A stretch of 64,000 bases of DNA from Kondoa malvinella (lineage: Eukaryota; Basidiomycota; Agaricostilbomycetes; Agaricostilbales; Kondoaceae). The position numbers and the translations under genes are program-made. The notes beneath the pieces are model-generated. The model saw only the letters and a list, made by a program, of their open reading frames with translations, ran no database searches and had not been told where the DNA came from. The stretch lies in assembly GCA_039545315.1 (NCBI GenBank), contig BCIM01000001.1, positions 1,040,805 through 1,104,804 of the forward strand. The letters run 5' to 3'. Of the stretch, positions 59,310-64,000 are shown in pieces (the stretch's first letter is position 1; each line of letters starts with the position of its first letter).

Positions 59310-60928
59310 GAGAATTGGCCGAGGCTGTTTGTAGGGCAAAGTCGTTGCTCTTAAGCAGGAGAGGGAGAGCCGTGGACTACTTGGCTAGCAAGTTTTTTAA
59401 GGTTGGAGAAGCAGTCAGATTTCTCGCGTAACTAATCGAAGGCACGCATAGTCCGTTGTCAGATGGTGAGATAACAAGTCCAGAAGCAGAACGAGGAGTG
59501 CAGCGCTTTTGCAAAACGGCACGGATAGCACAGCATAGGGTAGGGCGAAGCAGATTGAGCAAGCGGTGAAGTCATTAGCACAACGTTTGACACAATGATC
59601 CGAAGTGGGATTCTTGCTCTGTTATGAAAGCGAGTGAAGCTAATCTCTCGATCTGAGATGCGCGTAGCCAGGCCACGGCATATAACAGACCACAGTCCAC
59701 GCGAACGATGAGTTGAGACGAGTCTTGCGTTCGACACAAGCGAGTTAGCGTACTAGGCATCGATAGACGGCCAGCCATCGCGGTCGTAGTTAGGCACGGT
59801 GTAGAGCACTGCTTTTGCCTGAACGATAGCTCACGGCTGAGCGGGACGAAGGTGTTGACTCGCAGATCCCGCTCTCTATCGCTTTCCCCAATACGACGAC
59901 GAGTCACTTTGTCGAATGCTCCTGAATCGCCATGTCTCATGTAGAAGCTTCCTCGTTGCGTATAGGAGGAGGAGGCAGCACCTTGATGTTCGCTCCGGTC
60001 ACCTGTCGACTCTCAGTTGACCGAATTCCCGGTTGCTACTTTGTCTGCCATTTTGTTTGCAATGATCTCGTGCTCACCAGCGTCTTTCACGATCACCTGT
60101 CCCTGTCTATTCCTACTGTGCTCTCTTCGCTTCGTTATAGCTGTGGCTCAGCCTCAAGTGCTTATCTGCTTTGTCTGCCTTACGTCTATAAAGCGTTTTT
60201 ACTCCTCGGTTCGAAGCGTCTCTGCCTTTTGGTTCTCTAGCATTTATACTCTGTGCTGCTCTCTGCGCGTGCTCGACGCGTGCTTTTTCGATTGAGCGAC
60301 AAGCCCAAGCTGATCGTCTGGCATCAACAGACAGGACTGTCCTGCCTAGTCTCGTTTCAGAGAGACTCAGTGCTCTCTATAGGGCTTGGAAGACGTTTGC
60401 CTCTGGATCAGGAAAGAAGAGCAAGAGCGGGACCTAGTTAAGCTTATCAGGTAGCGCTAGTGAGCGGGATCTGCCCCAACCTTATAGCCAGGTCAAGAGC
60501 AGAGATCTCAGGGAATGCTGATGGAGTAAGCTGATATATAGAGCATCCCGACCCACTTGAAGACTGCTTTGTTGAGCCCCAAATGAATTGCATGTTTTTC
60601 TCTGCCAACGCGGAGCCTCAGTCTGTTGACCTGAGCGACCACAACAGCAAGGCAGCAGTAATCTTGTGACTCTCGCTTCCCGTCACTGCCAAGATTTGTG
60701 TGCACCAAGCTTCCCTGCGCTCTCTCGCAATAAATTATCGGACTTGAGCTGCAGCTCAACGCGAAGCAGCGTGACAGACGAGACAACGGATCTGTGAAGT
60801 GAACAGCTTGTTTCATTGCCTAAGACTCCCTTCGTGTGAGTTCTTGCTGTCACAATCGAAGTCATGCGAACTTTGGTCTCACTTTGTTTTGTCCGAACAG
60901 CTTTGATCTCGCTTGTCCTGCAACCCAA
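59310..60928. other. Long intergenic region between divergent genes
   Basis: At about 1.6 kb this is the largest gap in the window. Open frames at 59459-59940, 59932-60295 and 60508-61056 are mutually overlapping on both strands, rich in Arg, Cys and Leu, and resemble no family. I see no tRNA, repeat or mobile element. It is probably a large promoter region for glycogenin and the divergent gene, possibly with an unannotated non-coding transcript. Confidence 0.4.
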
Positions 60929-63349
60929 ATGGCAAACCGTATGCTCATACCACACTCGGCAAGCAGACATGGGCTGACTAGGCGCGAACAGGATTCGCAT
61001 TCGTGACGCTGCTGACGTCCGACAATTACCTTCCCGGCGCTCTCACTTGCATACATTCCCTGCAGGATGTCGAGGGCAACATCTCAGCCAACGACTTTGA
61101 TACGGTCTGCTTGGTCACTCCAGCAACAGTCAGCGTAGAGAGCATCAAAGCGCTCAGAAAAGTCTTTAGCTTGGTGATCGGTGTAGAGGCGATAGAGTCG
61201 CATTCAAAGCAGGAACTACAACTGCTAGGTGAGCTGATCGATTCCCGGCTTCAGTGGAAAGAGCTAATCAGATTATAGGTCGACCTGATCTCGCTGCGAC
61301 GCTGACGAAACTTCATCTCTTCCGACTGACCCAGTACAAGAAGCTCATCTACCTAGACGCCGACACTCTAGTCATTAGACCCCTCTCGCATCTCTTTACG
61401 CTCAAAGATGAACTCTCTGCTGCCCCGGACATTGGCTGGCCGGATTGCTTCAATTCTGGTTTCATGGTCCTGACACCTTCCAATGCGACATTCGAAGCTT
61501 TGACGAGTATGGCCAGTCAGAGAGGGAGCTGGGAGTATGTTCTTTCCCGAAACCCAATGCTAATGACTGGCTGATCTCGATGACGTACCAGCGGAGGAGA
61601 TCAAGGGCTACTGAATGACTACTTTGAAGACTGGAATCGGCTCAGCTTCTTGTACAATGTCACACCTTCTGCTCTGTATCAGTGAGTGGCCTGGTTGACA
61701 GTACTCGTTAGCTTGCTCATGATTGTTCGCTCCATAACAGGTACGCACCTGCGATACGAAGATATGGTAACGGCATCTCAGTCTGTCACTTTATCGGTCG
61801 AGACAAACCTTGGGATCGCCTGAATCGCTCTCGTGCCGGCTCATCAACGGGAGAAGCAAAGAACGATTACAACGGTCTCCTGCATCGCTGGTTTGACACT
61901 TACGAGAAGCACTACGGCCAGCTATCTACTGCGACACTGGCAAGTCGCAATCTTGGCAACCCACAATCGGAGAACTTTGTCGTGCCGCATTACGCTGCTG
62001 CGTGGGATCAGAAAAACGGCGATGTCAGCTATCGACCACCTACAGTCGAACAGCTCAAGACAATGTTCGGAGGTGCTCTTTCGTCTACCGGCGGCGTGGG
62101 CTTGTACACTACAATGCCTTGGGAAGGGAGAGAAGCGTTTATCGGACAGCAAACGCAACCCGAACCTCCTTCAGACAGCACATCTGGTCCATCCTCTTCC
62201 GATCCGAATCCTGTGCCTCCGCCAGATCTTTCCAACACTACAGAGTCTCGACCCCAGTCTCCGCCTATGATGCCTTGGAATCCTGCTGTTTCCGGGCCAG
62301 ACAACACTCAATTACAGATGCGAGAACCGATGGACACGCACTACTCGAACGCATGGGATGAGAAGAGCCGAGAGTCTAAGCAATTCTTTGAACAGCCTCA
62401 GTATGGCTCAATCCCTTCTTTCATCAAATCGCATTATGAGGATGTGCTACGCAACACACCTCAAAGTGCTAGATCTATTTTCCCGTGGGAAGAGAATCAG
62501 CAACAGCAGAAAGCATCTCGCGTCTTCCCTGGCGAATTGCAAGCGCCTCAAGTCAAAGTTCAAGCTTCTACACCTCCAATGGATCAACCTTCTTCTTCCG
62601 AACCTCCTACATCACAAGGACTGCCAGCTGGTCTCAGTCTAAACTACACCAATGCTTGGGACTCGTTCAAAGGGATCAAACAGTATGCGGATCAGCTGTC
62701 GAAACCTAAAAGCCCAAGTTGGAAAGTCTCGAATTCACCTCAGAAGAAGAGCGCATCTCGATCAAGCAGCAAAGACCGAGCGAATCAACCTTCTCCACCT
62801 GCAGAGAACCCAAGTGGGAGTGAAAAGGAAGGCGAAGATGGAGATGATGAGGATGAAGACGACTCGGAAGAAAAGGAAAGGATGCCTATCCGATACAAAG
62901 TCAAACCTGGCGCGATTTTGGCTCGTGGTCCGTCAGCTCGACCTCACATGCGTCGAAATGAAGGTTCGGTCGGTTCTTCTTCGAGAATACCTCAGATTGG
63001 CGACTTTGGCATCTCGGTAGGCAACGAGAATGGCACTTCGCATCGCAAGATCCCTTCTTATAGCGCCTATACGTCCAAACTAGCCGGGTCCGCTTCTGGC
63101 TCGCCCACGAATTCTGCATCGCGTCTGGCACCTGATCCTTCGCTCGTCGCCCCTGCTCCTCGAGTGCCCGCTGCTAGAGTGTTTGATCCTTCAACGGACA
63201 CCAACACGATCAAGAAAGAAGGTCTAGCTGCTCTGAATCGATTTGTTAAACAAATGGAAGCAACAGGCGGCAGTGCGCACTCATCACCTAAATCCAACGG
63301 CAGCTCTACAAATGGCTCACCGCAAATGCAACAACATCCTCTGCCTTAA
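60929..63349 (+). CDS. Glycogenin, self-glucosylating GT8 glucosyltransferase
   Basis: Primer protein for glycogen synthesis, about 700 residues. The first exon is only ATGGCAAACC (from 60929), spliced over an intron at about 60939-60991 to give MANRFAFVTLLTSDNYLPGA. GT8 landmarks follow: LHLFRLTQYKKLIYLDADTL with the metal-binding DAD, WPDCFNSGFMVLTPSNATF, GGDQGLLNDYFEDW and VCHFIGRDKPW. Four introns cut the catalytic part. From about 61982 a single long exon encodes a disordered tail with three repeated H/N-Y-x-x-AWD motifs, two PWE motifs and an acidic stretch before KPGAILARGP. It ends QMQQHPLP at 63349. Tryptophan-acid motifs in glycogenin tails are linked to glycogen synthase binding, so the repeats may be docking sites. 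Confidence 0.92.
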
Positions 63350-64000
63350 ACATTCAGCTGGAACTGAGTTTCAGTATGCACATCGGTCTTAATTTGAAGT
63401 ACTTCATGGTCTGTTTTGGTCTGTCTGTTAGAAGTGGGAAGAGATACGCAACGGGCCAAAATAGACGTGTTCATATAGATTTCTGTTTGCTGTGTTTTCC
63501 TTCGTAGATTAGTATGGCATGGTATTGGAGGCACTTCATTCGACAAGCACGTCAGTCATCCACAACAGATAGTCATCATTCGACCGGTAGAGTAATATGC
63601 ACAGCACACAGAGAAGGCGATGCAAGCAAAAAGAGAGCTGTGCAGTGGGCTAGGCTAGAGCAGAGGGCAATCTAGCGATCTGAAGGCAGCAGAACAAAGA
63701 GCGAGCCTGACAGAAGGGCACGCGTTGAACTTGACACAGCAGAAGGAGCAGAGCCTGCAGTCCGAAGTCGAAGACGTGTGACGAGATGTCAACCGAAGAG
63801 TCAGAAGGGATAGAAGATCTTGATACCAGTTGACGGAAAGGTATAGAGAGCGAAGGGTATAAGTCTTGCGGCCAAATGTCTTGCCAACAGATTCCCGAAA
63901 CAAACAGATGCCAGTGCATTGCAAGCCTCAATCCGTCCTAGCCTGCCATCCACCTTTCACTCTCTCAACGTATTTGCTCCAGCATCACTTGATCCTGCAG
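63350..64000. other. Downstream region to the window end
   Basis: About 650 bp. No supported gene; minus-strand open frames at 63650-63931 lack domain features. Probably the glycogenin 3' UTR and part of the next intergenic region. Confidence 0.4.

Noticed and set aside
59932..60295. Overlapping plus-strand frames in the large gap
   Set aside because: Two frames overlap each other, with no family features and unsuitable codon composition.
1..64000. A defence system, CRISPR array or mobile element
   Set aside because: No transposase, reverse transcriptase, terminal repeats or array structure was seen; the window is ordinary gene-dense fungal chromosome.

Overview
The window is nuclear DNA of a fungus, most likely a basidiomycete. 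The base composition looks balanced. The genes are packed on both strands and cut by many tiny introns of about 43-60 nt with GT...AG ends. Several proteins also point that way: a MATA-type HMG-box factor, a PRM10/ThrE-like transporter, a DUF3292-like membrane protein, Rho1 ending in CVIL, and single-span serine-rich surface proteins. I cannot name the genus. I saw no rRNA, tRNA, CRISPR array, transposon or viral gene.

Layout. 1-11.5 kb: a PRM10-like membrane protein (+), a CYSTM micro-protein (+), a lysine-rich nuclear-type protein of unknown function (-), a single-domain RNase III (-) and an unknown protein (+). 11.8-19.4 kb: a Sur7/PalI-like membrane protein with Gly-Met-Pro repeats at both ends (-), a secreted aspartoacylase/AstE-type hydrolase (+), a cytochrome P450 (-) and Rho1 (-). 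19.9-31 kb: three nuclear or nucleolar genes on the minus strand: DHR1/DHX37 helicase, a Uls1-like SNF2-RING translocase and the rRNA methyltransferase Bmt2. 31.5-41.1 kb: an HMG-box factor (+), two disordered basic/Ser-rich proteins (+ and -) and a tandem pair of surface proteins (+). 41-48.8 kb: a DUF3292-like protein (-), a mitochondrial-type coiled protein (-), an alpha/beta hydrolase (+) and an unknown protein (-). 49-55.5 kb: aryl-alcohol dehydrogenase-type reductase (-), a DMPK/citron-like AGC kinase (+), the Hsp90 co-chaperone p23/Sba1 (+) and QCR8 of respiratory complex III (-). 56-63.3 kb: a class I methyltransferase (+), an unknown protein (-) and glycogenin (+).

Most genes are unrelated housekeeping neighbours, as is usual in fungal chromosomes. 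Loose themes are ribosome biogenesis (DHR1, BMT2) and cell surface or polarity (Rho1, the DMPK-type kinase, the Sur7-like protein, the surface pair). I see no gene cluster that works as one pathway.

Gene models were built by hand from reading frame, splice signals and family resemblance. Ends and introns marked as reconstructed should be checked against RNA-seq. The strongest leads are the RNase III with a complete catalytic set and no dsRNA-binding domain, the Sur7-like protein with matching exon-intron-exon repeats at both ends, the AGC kinase with no glycine-rich loop, and the repeated use of GTTCGT 5' splice sites.
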